From: Pterois miles
Lineage: Eukaryota > Chordata > Actinopteri > Perciformes > Scorpaenidae
NCBI GenBank assembly: GCA_947000775.1
Contig: CAMQGK010000567.1
Span: 14,362,501-14,426,500 of the forward strand
DNA length: 64,000 nucleotides
Direction of reading: 5' to 3'
Shown here: positions 11,797-23,500 of the stretch, in pieces
Layout of the letters: the number at the start of each line of letters is the position of its first letter
Numbering within the stretch: position 1 is the first letter of the stretch
Translations under genes and position numbers: made by a program
The notes under the pieces: model-generated
What the model was told of the DNA's origin: nothing
The model's database searches: none
What the model saw: the letters and a program-made list of their open reading frames with translations, nothing else

Positions 11797-14149
11797 CATT
11801 ATTACTATAATTTATTATTAAAAAACAGAAAGAAAAAGAAGATGAGAGCAATCTTGGTTTGATTTTTTTCATATTTTACAGTGTTAATATTTAAAAAGAC
11901 TTTTTACATCTATTAAAAACAAATGTAGATCAATATCTATAGGTTATATCTATAATACAGAAAAAAAGTTTGAAATGTTTTTGATTTTGAATAAACCATA
12001 TATTTACTATATATCAACTCTATGTGTAGGTTATAAAAAAAATAACAGTAAATGTAGCTCTCTCTCCATGCCACTGTTAAGCTATCACTTCCGCCCAAAG
12101 AGTCTTGAATTTCAGTATTACGATGTGCACCTGAAGGCATCATTTGACTGTTGCTGAGGGATGTCGCCGAGTAAAATCCCCTCAGCAACGGAGGCAGCGG
12201 GTTGATCTGTCCATCAGACTGAGATTCATGTGCTTTTACTTTCTTCCTCCTAATGAGCTCATCTAGTGCTTTAATATCACACTCTGATAGGATCTGAATA
12301 TGTAAATGTGCAGCTCAGGAGACCAAGACGATATCAGTGCACAGTGCATAGAAGGTCTCAGTGTCTGCAGCACTAACAGAAAAACAAGCAAAACAAACTA
12401 AAAAGATTTTTTTTTTCATTTTTCATGTTCCACTCATATTTGTCCACTATGTCCATGAACTATTACATAACACTAAGCATTATTATATTTGAACCACACA
12501 GTCCTGCTGATTAATAGAAGATCAAGCATGGGATTAATATCTAAATAATTGACATAAAACATAATTCCTTTATGATACTTGTGTTAAATTGACTCCATTG
12601 TGTTTCCGGTTCAGTGCTTGGTTGAATGGCACTCTTCCAGTTATAATTACAGCATATTTAAGAGCAGATGATAAACAGCTCTTGATGTGTGTTATGATAT
12701 GTCATAGCACACATCAGGCGTTTTCTTCTCACTCCTCTGTTTGCAGAATAGGACACACGAACGCAGGGGCATGTGCGCAAACACTTTAAATAGACACATG
12801 GAGCATTAATTATATGCTTGTAGAGTAGAGGTGCCTCTCTCCAAGCATAGAAAGTATTTCACACATGGCCATTAAATAGAAGCAGGCACCATCTCATCGC
12901 ATATAGGACTGACAGTTTACGAGTTACAAAGTCAAAGCTTCCTGCAAATGGAGTTTCCTTATCACTGCTTACCTACAATAATACAGGAGCCAATTCTGAA
13001 GCTTCCATTATGTCATGTGGAACAAGAGGGAAATTAGTTTACAATACACAGTTAATATAAAATCATATCTGATCTATTTGGAAAGAGCGTAACATTGCAG
13101 GTATTGCGGAGCCACGCTGCAAACAGCAGACTGCTCAAAAGGTTTAAGAGCCATTTTAGAGCGACTGCACACACTTGTGCTGTTCGTTGCAAACACACAT
13201 AGGCCTTCAAGGAGATAATAGCTGCAATTCAGTGATCAAAATGAATCCTGCATCCTTTGCTTTACAGCTCCACTTGATCCTCAGGTGGGTGATGATTGGA
13301 TAATTGTCAATATTAAAGGCTTGAGTTGGTTGTTCGTCAACTTTGTTTTGTGTTTTCTCACCAATGTATATCAAGAGAGGGGATTTTCTCTTACGACTGA
13401 TTGTGAGTGCCTCCTGAGCTGAGTGAGAGGGAAATAACACAGACAACAGACAGACAAGGAGGTTAAAACTCCACTCTGGAGAGTTACATCAGAAACCGTC
13501 TCTAATTGACTAATGAGGAAAAGCAAAACCGAGACTTCTCTCCGTTTTGACATCATTTAAAATCTCAGCAAAATTGAACACAAGGCTTTTCCTGTGTTGA
13601 GTGATAAGACACATGTGACCCTTGTTTCCATGGACACATCATCACAGAGCTTCTCCAGCTGGCCCCGACTGCATGTGTTGACGGCAAATAACAAGTGAAG
13701 GATTTAGTTATTAACAAGACAAAAGAAAAACATTAAAGTCAGATACAATGGATCAAATTACAGTGTGTAGTTATGTTTGCTTATGCTAGCAGGTGCATTA
13801 ATTCTTTTCACTTTTGTATTCATTTACTCCAATGAATATGATGCCAATCAATGTCAAGTCACTGCACTTTCTCCTTTTCAAATCACACACACGTCTTCAG
13901 TGTTAGCAGTCATTCAAAGGTCACTGGGATGCTGACTTCAGCATAGTTATACTGCTGCAACTTCTGGAGATGCAAGTCAGTCTTTCTTCTTTCCTTTTCC
14001 TCTCTCTAGTACAGGGAAACATCCCAGACTCCTTTTTCTGGGGACTCACTTTTAAGAACGACAAAACAATGTGACCCAATTCACAATAGGCCTTATCTAT
14101 AAATCATGAGAAGCATGAATTTAGAAGAAGCAGCAGAAGAAGAAGAGGA
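11797..14149. other. Intergenic, nothing recognised
   Basis: AT-rich DNA with no named repeat and no open frame carrying a family signature. Confidence 0.45.
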
Positions 14150-14410
14150 TATACTTTGTTGATCCCCGAGGGGAAATTTTTCACTCTGTTGTTATTTTTA
14201 CACACACACTCACACTCCACACACACACACACACACACACAAACAGGACCTACACATGCATTAATGGATAGATGTCAATGCAAGGGGGTTCGGTTGCTCA
14301 AGAGCACCTCGGCAGTGCCCAGGAGGCGAACTGGCACCTCTCCAGCCTTGAACCTAAGAATGTCAGGTTTTCAAGCCCTAAGGACTGAACTACTGCCACG
14401 CCAAAGTGGT
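14150..14410 (-). mobile_element. tRNA-derived SINE with internal (CA)n
   Basis: ATACTTTGTTGATCCCCGAG (the tail in inverted orientation) is followed by a (CA)n run at 14200-14240. Then come GCTCAAGAGCACCTCGGCAG and a decayed tRNA-like head near 14380-14400 (GGACTGAACTACTGCC). The B-box part seems deleted. Confidence 0.5.
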
Positions 14411-14926
14411 GCGTTAATGAACGTCCCTGACCATTTTTATAGCCATTTTCACATCACTTTATATTATCTTGAATTGGTAAACCATCCATTTCAAAGAGAT
14501 ATACTTTTGACAAATCATCAGATTTGTTTTATCCATGTTATTGAAAAAAAAAATATTGTCTACTATTGCTCCTAAAGAAGTGTTATTATGGTAAGGATGG
14601 CCTCTGAGTGAGGTGAACGGTGTTTGCACTCGACGGCTCATGTTACCAAGTCTTTGAAAGGGAGGAGTGAATGGAGGGGTAGCCTAACTGTATGAGACCA
14701 ATAAATGCATGTAGGCAGAGTTAACAGGCTCTAATTTTTCTCCTCACATCAGTAAAACAAACAGAATGAATCCTAGCCTTTCATATTAGATTCAGTGTTA
14801 TAAGTAGGCTACAATTATCAGAACAAAAGAGACAGTCAGGCACCTGCATGTGGCTCAAATAAGTACTGCAGATGTAAATGACAATGGAAGAAATTTAATA
14901 GAAATATCCGTTCATTCATTATACAT

Positions 14927-15116
14927 GCCGATCCCAGCTGACGTTGGGCGAAGGCTGGGTTCACCCTGGACAGGTTGCCAGACTATCACAGGGCTGACAC
15001 ATAGAGACAGAACCATTCATGCTCACATACACATCTACGGGCAATATAGAGTCAACAATTTACCTACATGTCTTTGGACTGTGGGAGGAAGCTGGAGAAC
15101 CTGGAGAAAACCCACA
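14927..15116 (-). mobile_element. SINE family A, truncated copy
   Basis: The body only (GATCCCAGCTGACGTTGGGC, TGGACAGGTTGCCAG, CTTTGGACTGTGGGAGGAAG). The tRNA-like head and the GGAT tail are absent. It is the same family as 17455-17811 and 51863-52202. Confidence 0.7.
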
Positions 15117-17441
15117 ATTCCAATAACAATAATTTTGCTAAATTATTTGGCAACCCCAATAAAATATCCAGCAACCCACCTTTCTGTGGGGACCCAGTCT
15201 TTGTAATATTGTGTTGACTGGCTTGGTTTGAATTTACAAAAGAATGCTTGAGCACTGGTCAGATAACGGGGGTGCCACCCTGGTCATGCTGTGAAAGAGG
15301 TATAAGTGGCAACGGGAGAGTGAGCATGTGCACACAGAATGCCTCCTGATGACGTGTTCGCCAGCATTTAGTGCTCAGATTACAGATCAATACAGAGCAA
15401 CTGCTGATCCTGCTGTTTGTATCAGAGCTCAGCCATAAGCCTGCAATTGTACAAGTTACACAATGAGGCAGCAACATGTTTCTATAGAGCTTCCACTCAG
15501 ATTTGACCCACTTCGCTCTGTGATGAGCAGCTCAAAGCGGTTTCCAAATCTTCCAAAGTAGAGGTACATGAGCAGGAAAGACAGAGGATTTATTTGCATG
15601 TACAGCCACCCAGTGGTGAGTGGTGTGTATGTACTGCACCCTCACACACTCTCGGTATCTAAGCTTTCACTAAGGTGCAACACCAATTCATCTGGATGTG
15701 TTTTGGGGCTCACAAATCAGTCATAGATCAATCCAATTTTCTTTGACTTATACTGATCAGTTTGCCAAAGCCTGTTGGATTGCTACCGCAGTGACACCAA
15801 ACAGAGGTTTATCTCTACTCAAAACTGTGTGATAATCAGTGTTAGTGTTTACAGTATACAGTTCGCTCCATCAGTGAGAACCGGCAGCTAATCGCCACAA
15901 CACAAAACAACTGTCACTCAAAAATCCCAACTTATTGTCTGCAGAAAATGTGCTGTGTAGTTACTGAAACAATGAGCGTAACAGCAGCACTTTGGTTTCA
16001 CTGAACATACTCAGACTCTCTTTAGTCGAGTTATCGCAAAGTGATGAAAGTAACCATTTTACAACAGCAGCATATGATGTTAAAAATGGGCATATTTATT
16101 ATGTTGCATACTGCTTCTTCATCAAAATTTGCCAAAATGTTTTATTAACATGCACATCAGAATTTTGCCTCTAGGCAAAGTTCACTGGAACAGTTAGCTC
16201 CCAGGGAATAAAATGACATGTTGAACTGGACACGGGGAAGATTGTATTAACAACAAACCCATTGTGACACAAGTATTCCTTTAAGGATTATCACTTACTT
16301 TATCATTTGTTTTCTATTGTTGAATTCATACCATCTGTACTGTTAGTACAGCATGAAGAAACATAAATTATACCCACATAATATCTGAACATACAGTGTC
16401 TATTGAATGTTCTACCATAGTAAATAAAGGTCAAGTGCATTTATTTATTCATTATATTAGCTTGATTTGGCATCATTTAATCCTGCTTAGGATATTTTTG
16501 TGGGTGTATTTCTATTCTTTCCTGTATTTATCTGTCTTCTCCACCCACTTAAGCCTATAAAACAACTTCTTATACTGTCTGTTCAAAGGATGAGTCACAC
16601 TGATTAAAATTCTTACGTGCATTAGCCTCCAACTGATAGTGTTTTTGTTCTCACACTCTCACATCTACTCTGTTGAATCATGCATATCATGCCATTGAGA
16701 CAACAATGTTATGACCACTCTGTATAACACTTGTGATGTTACAAAGACATGAACAAAGGGATAAAACAATGAATTTACACTTCATCACTATGCCACTCTA
16801 AACAATACATACTGCACACACACATCACCTTCTATAATATCTGCAATGAGGCACTCAGTATTTAGACTCATTGTGCCTCCCTCAGGCCGAAGAGTGAACT
16901 GACAAAGAGCGGTTCAAAATTTCATATACATTTCTATTATTTCTTAATGATTTGAGTTTGCTTTGACACATGAATGGACATCCTTGATTTAACTTCAGCT
17001 CTTTTATAAATTCCTCCTCCAGTCACATCATGGATAACATGAGCTAAAAAAAATCCTCCATACTTTCACTCAGTAGATTCAGCTGTAAAGTAAATAACTA
17101 AAAGCTGACTTAGGGTAGATCACTGTTCGATCGCCTGCGTGTATAGCCTTTGAACAGCAGAAACAAATGTCCTTAAAAATGTTGTATATTGAGCAGGTAC
17201 AAGCAGTTACAAAACATAGTGGTGCATCATCAGTTTCTACAATACAGGACGAGAAATCCTACTAATGATGAGGAATGTTAAACATTAGCTAATCAACAGC
17301 ACTGCATTTGGTATCTATGTCAACCTCAGGTCTATATCTGCAGAGCTGAAAATAAGAGGGTATAAAGAAAGAGTATACATTTATATATACATATACAAAA
17401 ATGTATGCATATATCTATATATCTATATCTATATATACACA
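15117..17441. other. Intergenic, nothing recognised
   Basis: AT-rich DNA with no named repeat or exon. The short open frames have no family signature. Confidence 0.45.
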
Positions 17442-17454
17442 CACAGTATATAGT

Positions 17455-17811
17455 CCATCCATCCATCCATCGTCAACCGCTTATCCGTTAGGGGTCGCGG
17501 GGAGGCTGGAGCCGATCCCAGCTGGCATAGGGCGAAGGCGGGGTTCACCCTGGACAGGTCGCCAGTCCATCGCAGGGCACATAGAGACAGACAACATATA
17601 GACAGACAACCATTCACACTCACATTCACACCTACGGGCAATTTAGAATCATCAATTAACCTAAACAGCATGTCTTTGGATGGTGGGAGGAAGCCGGAGT
17701 ACCCGGAGAAAACCCACGCTTACACGGGGAGAACATGCAAACTCCACACAGAAGAGCCGCAAGCTGGAATCGAACCTGCGACAGCGCTAACCACTACACC
17801 ACCGTGCAGCC
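17455..17811 (-). mobile_element. SINE family A, near full-length, with target-site duplication
   Basis: On the minus strand it has GGGCTGCACGGTGGTGTAG and a TAGTGGTTAGCGCTG A box. A decayed B box (GGTTCGATTCC) and the family body follow, and the end is (GGAT)n. It is flanked by CACAGTATATAGT at 17442-17454 and 17812-17824. Confidence 0.8.
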
Positions 17812-17828
17812 CACAGTATATAGTATTA

Positions 17829-17938
<110 letters not shown>

Positions 17939-17947
17939 ATAGTATTA

Positions 17948-19291
17948 GAAGAAATTAAGACATACAACTAATCTGTGATTTGCACCACAGATGAGACTAG
18001 GCTACTGTGGACGTGAATCGTTTGTGCTCTCATGAAAAAGCATTACTTCCACCGCAGGGAAGCACAATGGCCCATAAAGTATAATAATATTGTAACTCTG
18101 TAATGTGCACAAAGGAATATGAGGGTTTTCTTCCCAAAGTAATATAATTTTCCCCAGTGAAAGCTTTAATAAATTTGACCGGGACTTCTTGCCAACATAC
18201 AGAATTAATTCAAATGTGTTCTAGTTTTTCATTTAAAGCTGCAGTGAATAGAATTCGAGCAAATATGATTTTAAAAAGTTATTTTTATAAAATGGCCACA
18301 ATATCCTGACAGTCGGGCACGAGACAGATAATCTGAAAACAAAAACATTTTCGTCTGTGTTGTCCGGTGCTCCTGATGACATCTGCAATATTCCACAAAC
18401 CGGAGGAAAACAGCCAATCAGAGCCAAGCTGGAGCCTGCCACCTCTGAGCAGCTGTCAGTCACTCGCAAACTCTGACCAAATGGTCAAACCATACAGTGC
18501 TGATCAAATATGAATCAATATTATGTTACTATAATGCCTATTCACCATAGATGTTGTTAGAAACATCTTGTAGTTACTGTTTAACTGTAAAATAAGAAAG
18601 TTTGTGACCAGGCAGCCATGTTGAGATCAGGTGAGGAAATACCAAGCACCGCCCACCAGCTGGAGCACACTTCCCCATTTTACAGCAAAACACTGGTACA
18701 CTGGAAGCTGTGGGAGAGGTGTTCATTCAACTCTGGTCATTTTTGAGGCTGTGGTTTGTGGCACTGTATTTTTTATCTATCTTTTATTTGCTTTTAATTT
18801 TGCTTTTACTTACTCTCATTCCTGAGAAACTACCTTTGCCACTGGCATATTAGATGGCTTATTGTTTTATTTGAGGTTAAATGCAACACCATAACTACTT
18901 CATGCTCAATTTATTTCTGATCTGGGGCTTTTATTGCATATCATAAAGCTGCTGTTTGTCCTCAAAAATCTTGGAAAAAAATATTTTCTTGCAAAATGTT
19001 TTTCTTTCTTGAAGTTAGTTTGAACCTAAGGCCCACTGATGAAAGTACTGCAATATATTTGTAGTATTAAGACACGGTCACACGTGCCAAAATTAGCATT
19101 CGGCCCCAATTTGAATATGTGCCACTGAAATGACTCTTTAGTGGACAGTGAGTAAAAGCCATCTTAAAACTGCAACAGATCTCTCTGTTTTAAGGCCATT
19201 AAAATGTCTGGCTGGTTCTATATTTACTGTAAACTACTAAAGAGAAACAGGGTTAGAGAGGAAACCGCCAGGCTGCTGCTCTTACTCCAGT
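17948..19291. other. Intergenic upstream of usp31
   Basis: A decayed repeat begins at 18234 (TTTAAAGCTGCAGTGAATAG) and runs to about 18660 (CCAATCAGAGCC, ACCGCCCACCAGCTGGAGC), resembling a dispersed teleost family. Nothing else is recognised. Confidence 0.4.
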
Positions 19292-19307
19292 CCAGCAGGT
19301 GGCGCTA
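19292..19307 (+). promoter_or_regulatory. CTCF-like motif upstream of usp31
   Basis: CCAGCAGGTGGCGCTA fits the core CTCF consensus (CCASNAGRKGGCRS type). It lies 0.7 kb upstream of the usp31 start. The flanking sequence, which ends in GAAGAAGAAGAAG near 19362, resembles a dispersed teleost repeat, so the motif may be repeat-borne. Confidence 0.4.
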
Positions 19308-19479
19308 ATGTAGCTGTAAACCAGCTCACCAGCTGCCAACACAAACAAGACGAAGAAGAAGAAGTAAAACGATTCTGCTGTTTGGTAGCTTAGCCCGAAT
19401 GTGCCTCCAAATATGTGACAAATGTGAGGTTAACCAGATTACGGACACACTCTACTTTAACTGCCATTGCCTGAAAACC

Positions 19480-19566
19480 ATGGCGGACTATCAGCTTCTG
19501 TTGAACTTGGACATTTCGGCCGAAAAGGACTGTTGTGGTTTCTGCTGCTCTTGTTATTGTAGCTAG
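19480..19566 (+). other. Possible upstream ORF in the usp31 5' leader
   Basis: A 28-codon frame starts in strong Kozak context (ACCATGG) and ends with TAG 431 bases before the usp31 start codon. It would matter only if transcription starts upstream of 19480, which the sequence does not show. The surroundings (TAGCGCTAGCATTAGC) look partly repetitive. Confidence 0.15.
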
Positions 19567-19997
19567 CGCTAGCATTAGCTGACTAGCTAACGCTGCTGTC
19601 TTCGCTCTCAGCATAACCCATGTTGATTCATTACTGGGGGGCAGTAAACCGCAAAACAAGGTAACTCTGAACCAAGTCGCAAGTAACAATAACAGACCAT
19701 AACAATGTGCATGTTACGATTCGTAACCCATTAGCTAATTGGCCTTAGCCAGTTTCCAGGGAAGGTTGTAGTGCACAACATGCTAACGTTATTTGACAAG
19801 TTGGATTAAACATCAAAGTTGTAGCTGCATGCTTTAGACTAAGGCACCCCCATCAGAATGATATTATTAGCTAAGGTCAGCTAACACTGCCAGCAGCCGT
19901 TGCTGTTTACATGTTTTGAGATGGAGCAGCAGATAACAGCCAGTGGGATGGCTCTCGATCTCCACAGCACATCTGTCTGAGTTGTGAAAGAGAAATC

Positions 19998-20522
19998 ATG
20001 TCTTGTAAAGCCGCGACCAAGGACAAGAAGTCCAGCTTCAGCAAGAAGCTGTTCAGGCGAGGCTCGGTGCGCTCTGTCGGCAGTTTTATGAGCAGAGTCC
20101 TGAGGACACTGACAGCGTTGTCACACTTTGGATCTGAAGTGCAAACAGAAGATGACAAAGATGATGGAGGATTTTCCACTTTCAAATCTGGGTGTAAAGA
20201 TGTGCAAATGGACGATGGGGACCTCGCGGGTTTTCTGTCTGGAGAGAGAGTCCCTGGAGTGTCAGGTCTGAAAAACCACGGGAACACCTGCTTCATGAAC
20301 GCCATTCTGCAGTGTCTCAGTAACACCGAGCTCTTTGCTGAGTACCTCGTTTTGGAGCACTACAAAGGCGAGGAGCTGGACGAGGACAAACCAAAGACAA
20401 ATGGCGTACTTCTGCAGAAGAAGGGTCCTCTGGCCAAAGGGGAAGTTACAGAGCAGCTGTCAGGACTTGTGCGGGCTTTATGGACGTTTGAGTACACCCC
20501 GCAGCATAGCAGGGATTTTAAG
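19998..20522 (+). CDS. usp31: usp31 coding exon 1 (residues 1-175), Cys box
   Basis: It carries the basic N-terminus, the conserved RSVGSFMSRVL segment and the catalytic Cys box VPGVSGLKNHGNTCFMNA with C98, followed by QCLSNTELFAEYL. It ends TPQHSRDFK and is followed by the donor AAG|GTAAAT. It lacks the proline-rich stretches of the mammalian N-terminus. Confidence 0.93.
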
Positions 20523-23500
20523 GTAAATGCATTATCAGTGTGGATCCTACTGATGCACCCTGAGGAAAATGTACTTTGCCAATGCATGCTGAAAATACCA
20601 CAACACTCCTACATAAATGATACACATTTAAGTTTACTTAAGGAAAGAACAGTGCTGAGATTTTGTCCTTTCATGCATTACAACCTTGGACCGTGCCGTT
20701 TGTTGCAGAATGCTGTGTCGAAAAATGCCACTCAGTTTAAAGGGAATGCTCAGCATGATGCTCAGGAGTTTCTGCTGTGGCTGCTGGACAGAGTGCACGA
20801 GGACCTCAACACTGTCAACCCCAACATCAGGCCTGCTATAAAGGTGTGTTTAGAGGACCAGCCATACCGTCCTTGCAAATAGTTATTTTAGTAGAAAGAG
20901 TTTATTGCAGGGCTGTTTTGTTACATTACATTATAACTTCTTGATTACTCTGGTCACTGAGTGTATCTTTACGAATGAGCTGCATTCACAGTTCTGCTAA
21001 GCTAGACTTGCCTGGTCTTGTTTCCTCTTTATTCCCTGGAGCCAGCTGATAATTACAGAATATATGAAGGCTGTATGGCTTTCACAGTATCTAATGAACC
21101 TTGACAGACTGATATTATTTATGACTTATAAATCGGACTAGTCAGTAGAACCTGTTTGTGTTTTATCAGCCACCAATTGAAGAAGATGATGAGAGCTTAC
21201 AGGGACCATCACCTCCCCTCTCTGCTGGGTCATTTGTACAAGAACTGTTTCAGGCTCAGTACAGGTAGGCTTTATGTGCAGTAAAACTTCTAGTATGGCA
21301 CCATTATCTCTCTCCTATATTAAAGGGTTGCATTTTTTCCCCAACAACAGGTCTTCTCTTACTTGCCCACATTGCCAAAAGCAGAGCAATACGTTTGATC
21401 CCTTCCTCTGCATCTCCTTACCAATCCCACTGCCACACACACGGTGAGTTACTCTTGAGCTGCACTGTAGCAGGAGGCATGATCTGTTAACATGGCTCAG
21501 TTGGCAGGTTTTTACATGTCCATGATGATTAGATATTACTGGTTTACAAGATTTACAGGGTAATCCCCTTGTGCATAACTAAAGCAACATTTACAGCTTC
21601 AAAATACAAAGTCTTTTTATAAGATTTTCAAAAAAGTCTTTGTTCTACCTCTTTGTCTACAATCTAAGCAAGTGCAATTTATTTAAGTTTTTCCGAAGGG
21701 AGGACCCCCTTCAAGTTTACGAGAACTTGAAGCAAAAATCAGCATGTGTTGTTACAGAAAGAGGAATGTAACCTGGTGGGATAGGAGTGTGTAGGTGGGG
21801 GGTTGAGAGTGCAGGAGAAGCAACAAACAGGTGGGTGTGGGAGTGTGCACTTTCAAATCAAACCAAAACAACAGTGTGTTCTTTTCATGGTGTCTTCAGT
21901 CCAAAAAATAAATCTGAACAGGGGGAAATCAGATGACATCTTTACACTACAATACATATGAACCATGGCTTTAAAGCAAGAGAAACTCTGCTTGCAGAAT
22001 GTTTATTGTGTGTGAACCCCTTTTTTGCCAGGCCCCTGTATGTGACAGTGGTCTACCAGGGGAAGTACTCTCACTGTATGAGGATTGGAGTTGCTGTTCC
22101 CCTCAACAGCACCGTCTATCGCCTCAGAGATGCTGTGTCACGTGAGACCAAGATCCCAATGGACCAGGTGCTATTTCTGTCTCTAACTCAGGGTCTCACA
22201 CACAGTGAGACTATGTTACAGTCACACAATGTCAGCTCAGTGTTGAAGCCAGTTCTACCTCTGAACAGTTTGTCATAATAAGCCCAGGCTTTTTCATGAA
22301 GTGGACTCAATGTACAGAGAGAGACATTTGTAAACACAGTTATCCTTAGGGCTGCAGCAGCTGATTGCTAACATTGATTAAAGCTGGTGGCATGAAAATG
22401 CCACAAGAGTAAATGTAAATGAGCGCTAAAGCAGGATGAGTGGTATTGTGATGACTATTATGTTTGCTATAGCAGTTTAAAACCTTAAAGAAACTGGACA
22501 CTAAATACTTAATGTACTCTTTTCTTCTTTCAGTTTGTTCTGACTGAAATGTACTATGATGGTTTTCATCGATCATTCTGTGATGATGATGATGATCTTG
22601 ATATCATTCAAGAGAGCGATTCCATATTTGCCTTTGAGACACCAGAGACCTTCAAATTGGAAAACATACGCACAAAAAGAGGTAAACCTTACTTAATTAC
22701 TTACTTTTTTTTTAATTATTCACCTTTTTCACATTAAATTGATAGGAGGGAATCTATTGAGACTTGTTTGTATGCCTCATAGGAAGTCTTCTGGCAAACC
22801 TGAATCATAACAACTTGAAGTATGGGACAGAAATCGGCAGGACTCCATCTTTCATGCAGGGGGCCATGACTCCCTTAACTGCATCACCCAATAAAAACCT
22901 GGGACCAGAGAAAATGATCCTTCTGGTGTGTAACAGGGCATGTACTGGCCACCAAGGAAAGAGGTACTGCAGTCACAGTATTCTGTGTTCTTTGATGCTA
23001 ACTTGTTCTTGCATGCCTGTTTCTCATGTTCTTGTCAATGATAAAGATCATGGTATTACTATAACACAATATCCTGTTGATTTTTGGGCTATTGTTGTTG
23101 TTCAAAGCTTCTTGGAGAAATTGATAACAGCTAACAAAGCTACGCACATGATGTTTTAGGTTCGGTCTGCCGTTTGTTCTGTACATGGAGCGCACTGTGA
23201 CCTGGGATGCTCTACAGAAAGAGATCCTGGAGAAGATGCGTCATCTTTTGAGGCCAGGGGTCTACATTCAGGTAGGAAGAGGAAAAAGCAGTTTGTTTGT
23301 ACAGTAAATAAGTTGATTCTGCACACAGTAAGCCAGGTTAAAAAATGGACAGACACATGGATGGATAAAAATAAGTGTTTCTAATATGAGCCTCCAGAAC
23401 AAGTTAAACTATTTATGGGCATCCCTGTTGTTGTGATTCCAGCTTGTTAATAGAAGCTCTAACAGTGGCGTCTCTGTACAGGTCGGACCTTTCAGTCTCC

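Noticed and set aside
14380..14400. tRNA-like sequences in several repeats (also near 17795, 27620, 29650 and 51880)
   Set aside because: A and B boxes belong to SINE heads; none folds as a complete tRNA gene.
19907..20326. 139-codon minus-strand open frame
   Set aside because: Antisense shadow of usp31 exon 1.
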